Origin: Pseudomonadota bacterium
GTDB lineage: Bacteria; Pseudomonadota; Gammaproteobacteria; Pseudomonadales; Azotimanducaceae
Direction: 5' to 3'
DNA length: 15,593 nt
Assembly: GCA_027622495.1 (NCBI GenBank)
Contig: JAQBYL010000039.1
Span: 1-15,593, forward strand
Shown piece after piece: positions 7,501 to 15,437 of the stretch. How positions within the stretch are numbered: the stretch's first letter is position 1; each line of letters starts with the position of its first letter. The notes under the pieces were generated by a model. It had not been told where the DNA came from. It was given only the letters and a program-made list of their open reading frames with translations, and searched no databases. The position numbers and the translations under genes were made by a program.

Positions 7501-7693
7501 GACGACGGCCGATATCCAGTACACGTACTCGTTCGGCGAGGTAGGTCTGCTGGCTGACAGTGCGGTCTCGTTGGGCATCATGAACTTCACCAACGAAGAA
7601 GCGCCGGCCATTGCGTTAGTCACTGCATACGACGGCCGACTGCATGATGGTCGCGGCCGCATGTGGTTCCTGCGTCTGCAAGGCAGCATGTAA
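4589..7693 (+). CDS. TonB-dependent outer-membrane receptor
   Basis: This 1034-residue protein is an active-transport beta-barrel of the outer membrane, energised by TonB-ExbBD. It starts with TTG. The signal peptide has a hydrophobic core at about residues 15-27 and probable cleavage after IQA (33). The TonB box EEIVVTG (40-46) comes next, then the plug domain (about 50-180) with SPSPLSVIS, LRNLGLGSTLPLINGKR, ERIEVVKDGASALYGSDAIAG and VVNFIT. The barrel fills the rest, with the signature FRTPSLLQSFG near residue 705, and ends in aromatic-rich strands. Pairs of cysteines occur in probable outer loops: DVNC...LC, GPEC...SC (before YFFNPFG) and PAC...DC. Disulfide-bearing loops of this kind are seen in large receptors of unknown ligand. 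No transporter, sensor or degradative gene stands beside it, so the substrate (siderophore, peptide, glycan or other) cannot be inferred. Confidence 0.95.
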   Translation: METLNSSVTSLRKQLFLFLTFVLATTGWQTIQAAEGDAIEEIVVTGSYLKRDAANSPSPLSVISSADIEDIGAADVGEIVQNMPWASGSQTRAATFQGEGADGRMSVNLRNLGLGSTLPLINGKRQVASFYDGGGTASVNVNGIVPNIALERIEVVKDGASALYGSDAIAGVVNFITKSDFEGFDFSYQFTTSDETSTGDTHDIELIWGVQGDRGGIVVSASNLDREEIHVGDNFERYGGTTVSGTGQPGRLIPLAPAVWAANGLRPGQPVTTAIDGGSLPRDALGNGGRLGAAGFGQADVNCEDAAALEQAGPLGPLFGNNLCIYDYGPFFAIQGEEKLRKIHIDGHYDFTDQVEFYFELAANQAEFNRKNSLNPNAPALPIPTQTSYIDGAGVIQTALNPGSQEDAFRRGIEPIRYANITRLIGGTRDTDPRYRPLDTFTNTDRTDARYMFGVDWEFEMGDRQWNMDASFTSSYHNSATIQVQDTLSTHMELALNGYGGPECNQAGRGTPGDGNAGYQASGGDFAAGSCYFFNPFGSSQFAADGSQYDIGNLSPGDPALALINPPELYTWLLGKANSKTQFEQTVIDLVFAGDLFDLGDQTAGLAFGYQRRIEKGETFLDSSLTSDNLDFVFGARPWKGQATTDAFFAELALPIGSTLEVNLAVRYETFDEIGEDTTDPKVTVLWQPLDGLSLRGSWGTSFRTPSLLQSFGTLTTVANEVDVSGESTFKPSLTVGNPNLVPETAENWGVGVSWIPQDGFLEGFQIDVDYFAYEYEDIIVRQPSNNLLSADNAALQAYRVANQPACGTDRDCWIAGMNAGVGNRAQVIRNAQAILLRILPEFENASRADVSGIDLNVSYTFDTGIGNFRVGAQSSWMEEYEVEDKNGRIFDAVGNYNQTNPVARPLPEWRINGTLNWNWENHRAFLIVRYVDELETDVAAGTRGFFSATARLAGNNSVADDLLDTKIESMTTADIQYTYSFGEVGLLADSAVSLGIMNFTNEEAPAIALVTAYDGRLHDGRGRMWFLRLQGSM

Positions 7694-7734
7694 ACGCGAT
7701 CACGCGGGTCTGAGCAGACTCGCCCTTTAAGGAG

Positions 7735-7763
7735 AAAACCCCGGCACTGCCGGGGTTTTTTTT
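7735..7763 (+). terminator. Rho-independent terminator after the receptor gene
   Basis: CCCCGGC (7739-7745) and GCCGGGG (7749-7755) form a perfect 7-bp GC stem with a 3-nt ACT loop. Four A residues precede it and eight T residues follow (7756-7763), so the stem can extend by A-U pairs. It lies 42 bp after the receptor stop. This is a textbook intrinsic terminator and makes the receptor a single-gene transcript at its 3' end. Confidence 0.95.
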
Positions 7764-7795
7764 ACCCCATCGCTGGTCTTCCTGGCAGACGTCGC

Positions 7796-7801
7796 TAAAA
7801 T
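7796..7801 (+). promoter_or_regulatory. Possible -10 element before the small exported protein
   Basis: TAAAAT (7796-7801) matches five of six bases of the -10 consensus and lies 29 bp before the TTG start at 7830. A promoter is expected here because a strong terminator separates this gene from the receptor. No good -35 box is found at 16-18 bp upstream, so this is tentative. Confidence 0.3.
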
Positions 7802-7829
7802 TCGCAGGGGATTTCAGAGGAAAGTTCAC

Positions 7830-8336
7830 TTGAGGTATTTCGCAACTCTACTGCTGATAGTTTGGTTCTCACCGGGTTTGTCGGTGGCGCAAGTTGACTG
7901 CTCAAACATCGAGGACCCCAATGAGCGCCTGGCCTGTTTTGACCAGAAGTTTCCAACCCCTGCTACCGAGGCGGAAGCGGAGCAGCAGATCAGAGCTGAC
8001 GAAACCCGCCCAACCGCAACCGAAGATGTGTTGGCGCCGGCGTCGGTTGGTTCATCCAGTTCCGCGGCCGAAGCACAGAGCAAATCCCCTTTCAAACGGC
8101 CGAGCATGTTTGAGGATGTAAAAGTCGATCTGAGCAGCACCATCAAGGCGATACGTGCAGGGGATAAACAGAAGATGATTTTTCTGCTGGGCAACGATCA
8201 GATCTGGATACAGAGCAAACCTCGAGAGTTGCCTTTTTCGGTGGGCGACGAGGTCACCATCCGGAACGGCTTCATCGGCGGTTATTTTCTACGCTCGGCA
8301 AACAAGGTCAGCACCCGGGTCGCGCGAATCCAGTAA
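7830..8336 (+). CDS. Small exported protein with N-terminal Cys-pair motif, function unknown
   Basis: This 168-residue protein probably starts at the TTG at 7830, with AGAGGAAA (7816-7823) six bases upstream. No in-frame ATG precedes the hydrophobic N-terminal segment, which looks like a Sec signal peptide (about residues 1-20, ending SVA). The mature protein opens with C-S-N-I-E-D-P-N-E-R-L-A-C-F-D (24-38). This C...RLACFD motif recurs in many proteobacterial periplasmic proteins and suggests a disulfide. A low-complexity linker rich in Ala, Glu and Ser follows (about 43-85). The C-terminal beta domain (about 94-168) has FLLGNDQIWIQ, VGDEVTIRNG and GGYFLRSANK, with a closing basic V-A-R-I. 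Related proteins are annotated only as hypothetical. It stands between the receptor's terminator and the convergent DUF4175 gene, 19 bp away. Confidence 0.75.
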   Translation: MRYFATLLLIVWFSPGLSVAQVDCSNIEDPNERLACFDQKFPTPATEAEAEQQIRADETRPTATEDVLAPASVGSSSSAAEAQSKSPFKRPSMFEDVKVDLSSTIKAIRAGDKQKMIFLLGNDQIWIQSKPRELPFSVGDEVTIRNGFIGGYFLRSANKVSTRVARIQ

Positions 8337-8355
8337 CGATCGAGCGTTGTGCAGA

Positions 8356-11300
8356 TCAGTCCCGTTCAACCCCCTCGCTCAACAGCCGGTAGTAGTGTGA
8401 CGCAGAAGATGAATCGCGTTGCTCATCGCGGGGCAGTTCTGCCCGGATCGGGGATGAGTCAAGGCTCAGCAACATCGCCTCTAACACATCGAGGCGATCA
8501 GCCAGCATCTGCACCATAGCCGCAGTGTTGGCCTCGTCTGTGCCCAGTGGTTGATACCCGGCGCGACTCATTGCGGTGTCAAATTCGACCCGTTCACCGA
8601 TCTGATTTTCCAGTTCGGTGGTGAGACCGTCGGCGGCGCGGGCGATACTGCGGATATCTGCGCCGTATCCACCAGCGCCTGATGGATCGGGTTGTTGCGC
8701 TTCGCGAAGAGCGCTGCGTAAAGTGCGTACCGTCTCTAACGGAGATTGTGCACCTGCGGAACCAGGCCCGCCAAGCAATTGTTCAGCCTGCTCCAGACGG
8801 TCTGCCAGACGCTCGAGCGCGCGGGCAACGGTGTCTTCATTGCCGATGGCAAACAGCGGTCTGCCCATCTCGAACGCATCTGCCGATGCCGCCAGACGTT
8901 CGTCTATGCGTTGTTTTGACAAGTCGTCCAACGCGCGCTCAATTACTTTCTGGGCATCGGGATCACGCTCGCCGATCGCTTCGCCAATATCGGCTAGATC
9001 GCCGCGAACATCGTTCAGATCGCTCTGCATTCTGCGTTTTCGATCGGCGAATGGCGCCATCTCGAAATTCTGCATGGAACTGTTTTCGCCGCGACGGTTG
9101 GCTTCCAGTGATTCACGCTCCAGTTGTTCTAACCTTTCGATGGTTGCCTGCTGATCGCGGACCAGGTTTTCGATGTCGCGCCGGCTGCGCGCCAGTTCCT
9201 GCTGCAGGCGATCGCGTGCGGTCTGCTGAAGTTCGGTGGCTGCACGCTGCAGCGCTTGCGCGGCTTCAGTAGCGCTGCGCTGGTCAATGTTCTGTTCAGA
9301 GCGCATCGCCTCATCAAGGGCCTGTTCGGCACGCTGCAGGTTGTCGATTGCGGTTTGCAGATTTTGCGTGTTCTGACCGTTAGCTGCCCGTTGTTCAAGA
9401 CGTTCGCGCATCTCTTCGAGCTCGCGTTTCAGACGCTCCTGTTGCCAGCGTGAAGCCAGGCTCTGCTCAGTTTTTGAGCTGTTTTCTGCCATGCGCTCCT
9501 GCCGAGCCGCGAGTTCCTGGATCTTCTGCCAGTCGTCTTCGGCCTGTTGCGTGGGATCAGAAAAATCCGGACTTTCGGGCACTTCGTAACGGTTGCGTTC
9601 GGGGTCCATTTCGATGTCCATCAATTCAGACAGCGATCTGCCGGAGGTTCCGCGACCTGAACTGTTGCCCATCGAAACATTGACGTCGCTCATGGTCGTC
9701 TCGGCAGCCAGAAGGTGCTGCAGCGCCTGTTGTTCTGGTGTAACGGCGTCGTTGAAGGCGCCGGTTTCAAGCATCTCGGCCGCCGGATCCATGTATTCGA
9801 CCGCCTTGTTGAGTTCTTCAACAAACGCGTCCACTGAATCGTCGCTGGTCAGATCCCGCGCTTGGGCGCGCTCGATCAGCGTGGCGACCTGATCTTTCAG
9901 GGTACGCTGAAGCATGGCGAGCAGTTCAGCCTGGTCGCTCAAGGCCAGTTCGCTGTTGCTCGAATTGCGCTCAACGCCCGCGGCTTCTTCATCCTGGCGC
10001 AGGATCAGGTTCCAGGTAGCGGTCACGATCTCACGCTGGCGGTCAGCCAGTTCAAAACCGGCGCCCCCGGCACCCCCTTCATTACCTCCCTGGTCAGCTT
10101 CGCGGTAGATCCGGTCGAATGGGCGCACATCAACAAAGTACAGGGCCGATCGGGTGGTCTGGGTGTGATCGGCGACCTCGGCGTAGAAGGTGAGCATGTC
10201 ACCGGCCCGTAATGCCCGGGTCTGGTCCGGCTCTTTGACGCTCAAGGTTTCCAGGTCGAGAACATATTCGGCGTCTGCTCCGGGAGCGAACTCGACATTG
10301 TTCCAGCTCGATGCATTGACCGAATACTTGAGCCGGAACTGTTCCACTCCGAAGTCATCGGTTGCGCTAAAACGCAACGTGACTTCCTCGATGGAGGTGG
10401 CCTGACGATCGTGCCCGGGCCAGGTAAAGGCAACCTCCGGGGGCTGGTCGGTCACCGGTCGAATCAGGTATTCGTCACTGATTCTGACCATCACGCCTTC
10501 GTGCTCCATGGCAATGTGCCAGGTGCCTGGCTTGTCGATTGCAAACTCGCCGCTCAAGGCCAGGGCTTCACTTCGCATATCACTGGCTGTGCCGTTGACC
10601 ACCAGAATGGCTTCCGCCAGCGGCCGGTCTACAGATGCGGCAATCTGTACAGCGGTACCTGGCAGGCCAGTGACGTCGCCATCGTGCTCGGTGTGTTGCG
10701 GCAAGCCCGTCCACTCAGGAAAGTCGAAGGTGACCGAGACTTCGGTAACCCGTGGCAGATCCGCCACCAGGATCTGGTATCGGGCTGAGTTCATACCGGA
10801 GGCATGAACGTAGTAGCTGACCTGTTCGTTTACCCCGACCAGGACAAAACCGAATTTGCCGTCCGCCAGCCTGACCATGAGGGCGGTTTCGGCTGTCAGA
10901 CCGGATTCGAATCTGGCGCTGATGGTCATGGTGGAGGCAAGGAAGCCTCCCGGTTGCGCTTCGATCACCACATCGGTGCCCCGCGGTACCACAAGATCGC
11001 CTGGCGACACTGCAATGTACGGAGCCGCGCTGGTGAACAGCTCGCCAGTCCAGAGTCTTTTTGCGGCAAGCTGCCAGGGCGAGTTGCCAGTGCTCATCCA
11101 GGTGATCATTGCCGTGACAAGGAGGGTTGCAACCACAGCGGGTGTCAGCGTATGGCTCACGGGGATCACGCGCCGGGGTGGATGCTGTTCGGCCGTTCTG
11201 GCGACGGTGTCGGTGAGCAGGGTGAGGATTGGCGTCAGGTGGCCGCGTTCGGTGGTATCACGCCAGGTCGCGAGACGCCCATTGAACTGCGCAACACATG

Positions 11301-11556
11301 CTTCGATGGTGGTGGTCACCGATCTGGCAGTGAATGGTTTCCAGATGAGCCAGGCCACAACGCCGCCGAGAGCCGCATAAAGCAGGACGCGCAACATCAG
11401 CACGGTGGTGGCGGTGGGCACATAGGTCACCACCGAAACGGCAAACAAGACAGTAAACAGAACGACTGCTGCCACGAGCAGAAACAGACCGCGGGCAACG
11501 AAGCGGCTTTTCAGTCTGCCCTTGCACTGTTGAATATACCCGTCGAGCTTACTCAT
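8356..11556 (-). CDS. DUF4175-like large membrane protein with long coiled coil
   Basis: This 1066-residue protein is the last gene of the MoxR/DUF58/BatA operon. It has a basic cytoplasmic start and membrane helices at about 20-45, 51-72 and 138-154. A periplasmic beta-rich region follows (about 175-480) with Ig-like strands, including SATDDFGVEQFRLKYSV (397-413), a pattern typical of DUF4175-type proteins. After a Gly-rich hinge (490-500), the C-terminal half is helical. It includes a strongly charged Arg/Glu/Gln coiled coil at about 670-830 and another helical region to about 930, and it ends in a conserved-looking tail (about 1005-1066). The start at 11556 overlaps the BatA-like stop by four bases (ATGA). 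Function is not known. From its place in a MoxR-VWA operon I infer a scaffold or client acting across the inner membrane and periplasm. Assignment to DUF4175 is by architecture and operon context, not by a profile search. Confidence 0.75.
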   Translation of the reverse strand: MSKLDGYIQQCKGRLKSRFVARGLFLLVAAVVLFTVLFAVSVVTYVPTATTVLMLRVLLYAALGGVVAWLIWKPFTARSVTTTIEACVAQFNGRLATWRDTTERGHLTPILTLLTDTVARTAEQHPPRRVIPVSHTLTPAVVATLLVTAMITWMSTGNSPWQLAAKRLWTGELFTSAAPYIAVSPGDLVVPRGTDVVIEAQPGGFLASTMTISARFESGLTAETALMVRLADGKFGFVLVGVNEQVSYYVHASGMNSARYQILVADLPRVTEVSVTFDFPEWTGLPQHTEHDGDVTGLPGTAVQIAASVDRPLAEAILVVNGTASDMRSEALALSGEFAIDKPGTWHIAMEHEGVMVRISDEYLIRPVTDQPPEVAFTWPGHDRQATSIEEVTLRFSATDDFGVEQFRLKYSVNASSWNNVEFAPGADAEYVLDLETLSVKEPDQTRALRAGDMLTFYAEVADHTQTTRSALYFVDVRPFDRIYREADQGGNEGGAGGAGFELADRQREIVTATWNLILRQDEEAAGVERNSSNSELALSDQAELLAMLQRTLKDQVATLIERAQARDLTSDDSVDAFVEELNKAVEYMDPAAEMLETGAFNDAVTPEQQALQHLLAAETTMSDVNVSMGNSSGRGTSGRSLSELMDIEMDPERNRYEVPESPDFSDPTQQAEDDWQKIQELAARQERMAENSSKTEQSLASRWQQERLKRELEEMRERLEQRAANGQNTQNLQTAIDNLQRAEQALDEAMRSEQNIDQRSATEAAQALQRAATELQQTARDRLQQELARSRRDIENLVRDQQATIERLEQLERESLEANRRGENSSMQNFEMAPFADRKRRMQSDLNDVRGDLADIGEAIGERDPDAQKVIERALDDLSKQRIDERLAASADAFEMGRPLFAIGNEDTVARALERLADRLEQAEQLLGGPGSAGAQSPLETVRTLRSALREAQQPDPSGAGGYGADIRSIARAADGLTTELENQIGERVEFDTAMSRAGYQPLGTDEANTAAMVQMLADRLDVLEAMLLSLDSSPIRAELPRDEQRDSSSASHYYRLLSEGVERD

Positions 11557-13523
11557 ACCGTGGCATTCCTGCTGGGTTGTGCAGATCGACCCCCGTTGGC
11601 GACCAGCAGTTCGATGATCACCAGGGCCGCGAGTGCTAGAAGCAACCAGGGACCAAGCGGGGTTCTGGTCTGTGCCGGATCAGTCGGCCGCGCTGCACTC
11701 ACTGATTCTGACGCCCAGGAGGCACGGTTGGCCAGCGCGGCGGACCATTTTTCGAGGAGCTCAGGCGAGGCCCGGCGCAGATCCATCTCCAGCGGGTCCA
11801 CATTGACTGCCAGCAGACGCCGGTGGCTCGGTGTGCGCAGTTCATACAGGCCGGCATTGCGCACCTTTACTGCCGGGCGACCAACGCTGTCGGAAAGGCT
11901 CAAGACCCGTTTCCCGGCCTGATCAAGCAGTTGCACTGACGCAGCAGGGATGGCAAACGGTTGGGCCACCAGCGCATCGGTTGGCAACATGTCTTCGGCA
12001 AGGTAGGCGAGCGTGTTGTTAAGCCAGGTGACGAAGCCCGGTTGGACCACCAGATTGCTCCAGGCCGGATCTAAAGCGGTGGTCAGCAGCAGCAGCCGGC
12101 CGGCTCTGACCGGATATTCGGCGAGCAGCGGCTGATTGTCATCCAGGGTCAGGATGGCTTGTCCTTCAACACCGACGGCCTGGTATACGCTGGTATCGCG
12201 CCAACCGTCAAACCCGGTCAGGATCGGGTGGGTGCGGTCCGCGGCGATGACCCCACGGCGGGTTTGAGTAATGCGGTCTGCGGCGATCTTAAGGTCAAGG
12301 ATCGGTATTCTGCCCGCCTTGCGGGTTGCTTCACCGGCAATGATCAACACCGCCCCACCGCGGTCAAGGTGGCGGCGTACGTTGGCGTCGGCGGTTGCCG
12401 GGAGCACACCTGGATCCAGCAGAATGAGAACTGGCGCCTCAGAGTCATCGAGGGTGTCCGACAGCAACGGTTCAAATCGTCCGGAGGCTGCGCTGACCGC
12501 TGCGCGGATATAGGTAAAGGGCTGCTCGGCCGGAGCAAAGACGGGCAGTGGCGCGCCCAGCGCGGCGGTGGCGGCCAGGTATCTGACGTTGTCTGCGCGC
12601 AGACCGTCATCCAGATTCAGACGGACCGTCCAGGCACGGTCGGTTCGACGTAAGCTTTCCACGTCAAAGCTCAGGAGGGTGTTGCCGAACGGTTGCAGCT
12701 CGGCCACCTGCGTGCCGGTTCTGACATCGTTCTGCAGAAGGTCGACGTTTATAGAGGCGGCGCCTGCGGCAAAACTCTGGATGGTGACGTCGAGCTGGTT
12801 GCGATCGCGCTGATAGGTTAGTGCACTCACGCCCCAGTTGTCAGGCGCCGGTCTGACAGGGTGCAGAATCAATGGCCAGCGTGCGCCATCCACCAGCTGG
12901 TTGAATGAGTGTGGCATTGCACTTGCCTGGAAGTCAGACAAGAGATGCACTTCCACCCGCTCGGTTGGTGCAACCAGGGTGTCGATCAGAGTGGTCAGGC
13001 GGGCCGGCAGACGGCTCATGGATGCACTGGCTTCGCTCGGCTGGATCGTGTTGACCGCGGCGCGAACGGCAGTGATGTCAGCGGTGAGCCCGGTTTGCAG
13101 GTCGACGTCGGTCGCAGCCGTGATCAACGCCGCTTTCTGGCCAACGGCAAGTTCGCTCAGCAGGTCGAGGGCCTGATCTTTTGCCTGATCCAGTGAGCTG
13201 CTGCCATCTGCAGCACCCATGGACACAGAGGTATCGATCACGATGATTCGGTGCGGTTTGCGTTCCGATGCAGCAACAAGCAGATCCGTCAGATAGGGCT
13301 GCGCGTAACTGAAGCACAGTGCAGTAAGCAGCAGCAGGCGTGTAGCCAATAACCAGGGATGACGGATTTTTTTAACCGTGTTAGCAGGGGTTTCGCTTGG
13401 CCGCATCAGGTACAGCGAACTCACGTCGATTCGCTTGTCATCGTGGGCAGTCATGCGATGCAAAAGCCACGGCAGGGCCAGGCTCAAGAGCCCGCCTAAG
13501 AACAGTGCTGAGGTCAGACCCAT
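11553..13523 (-). CDS. BatA-domain and VWA-domain membrane protein
   Basis: This 656-residue protein begins with the BatA N-terminal unit. A first membrane helix (about 8-22) ends in LLHRM, a short basic/polar stretch includes DVSSLYLM, and a second helix (about 58-72) leads into YAQP. A von Willebrand A domain follows, with the MIDAS motif DTSVS (97-101) and a later LLSDFQ strand (195-200). The middle and C-terminal parts include a glutamine-amidotransferase-like Rossmann region (about 360-490: PVLILLDPG, GGAVLIIAGEAT, GRLLLLTTALD). A final membrane helix lies at about 623-641. The head probably faces the periplasm and binds a divalent metal. Proteins of this layout partner MoxR ATPases in envelope maintenance. 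Its ATG overlaps the DUF58 stop by one base (TGATG) and its stop overlaps the next gene by four, indicating translational coupling. Confidence 0.88.
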   Translation of the reverse strand: MGLTSALFLGGLLSLALPWLLHRMTAHDDKRIDVSSLYLMRPSETPANTVKKIRHPWLLATRLLLLTALCFSYAQPYLTDLLVAASERKPHRIIVIDTSVSMGAADGSSSLDQAKDQALDLLSELAVGQKAALITAATDVDLQTGLTADITAVRAAVNTIQPSEASASMSRLPARLTTLIDTLVAPTERVEVHLLSDFQASAMPHSFNQLVDGARWPLILHPVRPAPDNWGVSALTYQRDRNQLDVTIQSFAAGAASINVDLLQNDVRTGTQVAELQPFGNTLLSFDVESLRRTDRAWTVRLNLDDGLRADNVRYLAATAALGAPLPVFAPAEQPFTYIRAAVSAASGRFEPLLSDTLDDSEAPVLILLDPGVLPATADANVRRHLDRGGAVLIIAGEATRKAGRIPILDLKIAADRITQTRRGVIAADRTHPILTGFDGWRDTSVYQAVGVEGQAILTLDDNQPLLAEYPVRAGRLLLLTTALDPAWSNLVVQPGFVTWLNNTLAYLAEDMLPTDALVAQPFAIPAASVQLLDQAGKRVLSLSDSVGRPAVKVRNAGLYELRTPSHRRLLAVNVDPLEMDLRRASPELLEKWSAALANRASWASESVSAARPTDPAQTRTPLGPWLLLALAALVIIELLVANGGRSAQPSRNATV

Positions 13524-14428
13524 CAGGGATGCCTCGCGCGAAAGCGCAGATACTCAGAAAGCATCAGATCAAGCGGCTGATCGGTGCCAAGGCTCATGAA
13601 GTGCCCACCCATTCCCCGTGTGCTGCGCATGAGCGAATGCACATGCTCCTCGAGACGCGTCTTGTAGTCTGATCTCAATTCGTCGCTCGACACTGCCATC
13701 AGTTGACCGGTCTCAACATCCTTAAGGGTCGACCCGGTTTGCAGCGAGACTTCTTTCTCACCGGGATGCAGAAGATGGATCACCAGCAGATCGTGCCCTT
13801 GCGCTGCAAAACCACGCAGAACGTTGCCCAGATCGTCAATGTCGGTGTAAAAGTCAGAGATCAGAACCAGCAGGCTGCGCTTGGTCGCTAACCCCTGAAG
13901 TTGGGTCAGCGCATGGTGCCAGTCTGTGCCGCCGCCGGGTTTCAACTCATCCAGATCGTGATAAAGCCGTCGGGTGCTGGCGGCGTGCGTCTGTGCCGGT
14001 CGATAGAGGCTAGTCTGGTCATTAAAGCCGAGGATGCCGATCGCATCGTGCTGGCGGGCCGCCAGGTAAACGAGCGCTGCCGCAATAAAACGGGCGTAGT
14101 CATGTTTTGTGAGACCAAGGGCCGGGTCACCTACGCCCATCGATGCACTGGTGTCCAGCAGAACGATCAACTGGCAGTTGGTGTCGCCAAAAAAACGTTT
14201 GATGTAGGTTCGATCGGTTCTGGCAAACACATTCCAGTCGATATGGCGCAGATCATCACCCGGCACATAGGCCCGGTACTCGGCGAATTCCGGGCTGAAC
14301 CCGAATGTGTTAGACCGATGCAGACCAATCAAGGCGCCTTCCACCGCGGTGCGCGCGATCAATTCCAGATTCTGCAGCGCGCCGAGAACCTTAGGGTCGA
14401 TCAGACGTTGGCGGGCATAACCGGTCAT
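13523..14428 (-). CDS. DUF58 (VWA-like) protein
   Basis: This is a soluble protein of 301 residues from the ATG at 14428. The DUF58 signature is complete: F-G-F-S-P-E-F-A-E-Y-R (42-52), YVPGDDLRHIDWNVFART (54-71), a strand with the MIDAS motif DTSASM (92-97), PGGGTDW (164-170) and LVLISDFYTD (187-196). No membrane helix is present, so this is the short cytoplasmic form found beside MoxR. It is expected to bind a metal through the MIDAS site and to couple the ATPase to its membrane partners. A GTG at 14464 would add 12 residues and overlap the MoxR gene. I prefer the ATG, four bases after the MoxR stop, because family members begin close to the L-I-D-P-K-V-L sequence. Neither start has a strong ribosome binding site, so re-initiation after MoxR is likely. 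Confidence 0.9.
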   Translation of the reverse strand: MTGYARQRLIDPKVLGALQNLELIARTAVEGALIGLHRSNTFGFSPEFAEYRAYVPGDDLRHIDWNVFARTDRTYIKRFFGDTNCQLIVLLDTSASMGVGDPALGLTKHDYARFIAAALVYLAARQHDAIGILGFNDQTSLYRPAQTHAASTRRLYHDLDELKPGGGTDWHHALTQLQGLATKRSLLVLISDFYTDIDDLGNVLRGFAAQGHDLLVIHLLHPGEKEVSLQTGSTLKDVETGQLMAVSSDELRSDYKTRLEEHVHSLMRSTRGMGGHFMSLGTDQPLDLMLSEYLRFRARHP

Positions 14429-14432
14429 GCGA

Positions 14433-15437
14433 TCAACCGTGCCGGACCTGTACGAGCAGATCACTGATCAGGTCATCGACATTGACCTGGTCTGACTCGG
14501 CCAGGTAGTTGAGTTGCAACCGATGGCGAAGAATCGGTGCAGCAAGTTCACTGATGTCTTCTTCAATCACGTGATAGCGCCCGTTCAGCAACGCCCTGGC
14601 ACGGGCAGCCAGAGACAGATTGATCGCCGCCCGTACAGATGCACCGTAGGTAACATACTGACGCACACGTTCTGTGGCGGTCGGCTCAAGCGGGCGGGTG
14701 GCACGGACCAGGTTGACGGCGTAACGATTCATCGCATCACTGATCGGCACCTGGCGAACAAGCTGCTGCATTTCGATGATACCTTCGGCGGTAGCACAGG
14801 GATTCACCTTTGGCATGCCCAGGCCCAGGGTGTTTCGTTCAACAACCGCGACCTCTTCATCAGCGTCGAGATAGTCGATCATCACGTTGAAGATAAAACG
14901 GTCGAGCTGTGCTTCCGGCAGCGGATAGGTGCCTTCCAGTTCAATTGGATTCTGGGTGGCCAGCACTACAAACGGTTGCGCAAGCATGTGGGTCTGACCA
15001 CGGATGGTGACATGCGCTTCCTGCATGGCTTCAAGCAGCGCGGACTGGGTCTTGGGTGGTGTGCGGTTGATTTCGTCCGCCAGCAGCAGGTTAGCGAAGA
15101 TCGGCCCGGGCACAAAACGCCATTGCCGCTCGCCGGTGGCAGGATCCACATCGATGATGTCGGTACCGGTCACATCGGTGGGCATCAGGTCTGGTGTGAA
15201 CTGCACACGTTTGAAGTCTAGCCCCAGAGCGTCCGCCAGGGATTGCACCATCAGGGTCTTGGCAGTGCCGGGGAGCCCGGTGATCAGGCAGTGACCACCG
15301 ATCAGGACGGTAATCAACAGTTGATCAAGAACCTGATGCTGACCGACGATGATTTTTTCGAGTTCGGCGCGGATCACTCTGATGCCATGATGAAAGCGTT
15401 CAACTTTGAGTTCGGTGTCCTCTTGGGGCTGCGTCAT
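14433..15437 (-). CDS. MoxR-family AAA+ ATPase
   Basis: This 334-residue protein has all the landmarks of an active MoxR ATPase. They are V-G-Q-H-Q-V near residue 31-36, Walker A GLPGTAKT (54-61), Walker B LLLADE (117-122) followed by INR, sensor 1 ATQNP (160-164), and LDRF with the arginine finger (178-181). The C-terminal lid includes YGASVRAAINL (about 268-278). MoxR proteins form hexameric rings that remodel or mature target complexes, often inserting metals or cofactors with VWA-domain partners. The two VWA-type proteins directly downstream fit that role. Its ATG overlaps the stop of the upstream TPR gene by four bases (ATGA, 15434-15437). The operon promoter is therefore outside this window, at or beyond the TPR gene. 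Confidence 0.95.
   Translation of the reverse strand: MTQPQEDTELKVERFHHGIRVIRAELEKIIVGQHQVLDQLLITVLIGGHCLITGLPGTAKTLMVQSLADALGLDFKRVQFTPDLMPTDVTGTDIIDVDPATGERQWRFVPGPIFANLLLADEINRTPPKTQSALLEAMQEAHVTIRGQTHMLAQPFVVLATQNPIELEGTYPLPEAQLDRFIFNVMIDYLDADEEVAVVERNTLGLGMPKVNPCATAEGIIEMQQLVRQVPISDAMNRYAVNLVRATRPLEPTATERVRQYVTYGASVRAAINLSLAARARALLNGRYHVIEEDISELAAPILRHRLQLNYLAESDQVNVDDLISDLLVQVRHG

Noticed and set aside
8337..8355. Possible terminator in the convergent gap after the small exported protein
   Set aside because: Only a 4-bp AACG/CGTT pairing is present, with no T run on either strand.
10804..11922. Plus-strand open frame of about 372 codons opposite the DUF4175/BatA junction
   Set aside because: It spans the antisense of two coupled genes and gives a low-complexity Gly/His/Arg-rich product with no domain. 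It is a shadow of the GC-rich coding strand.
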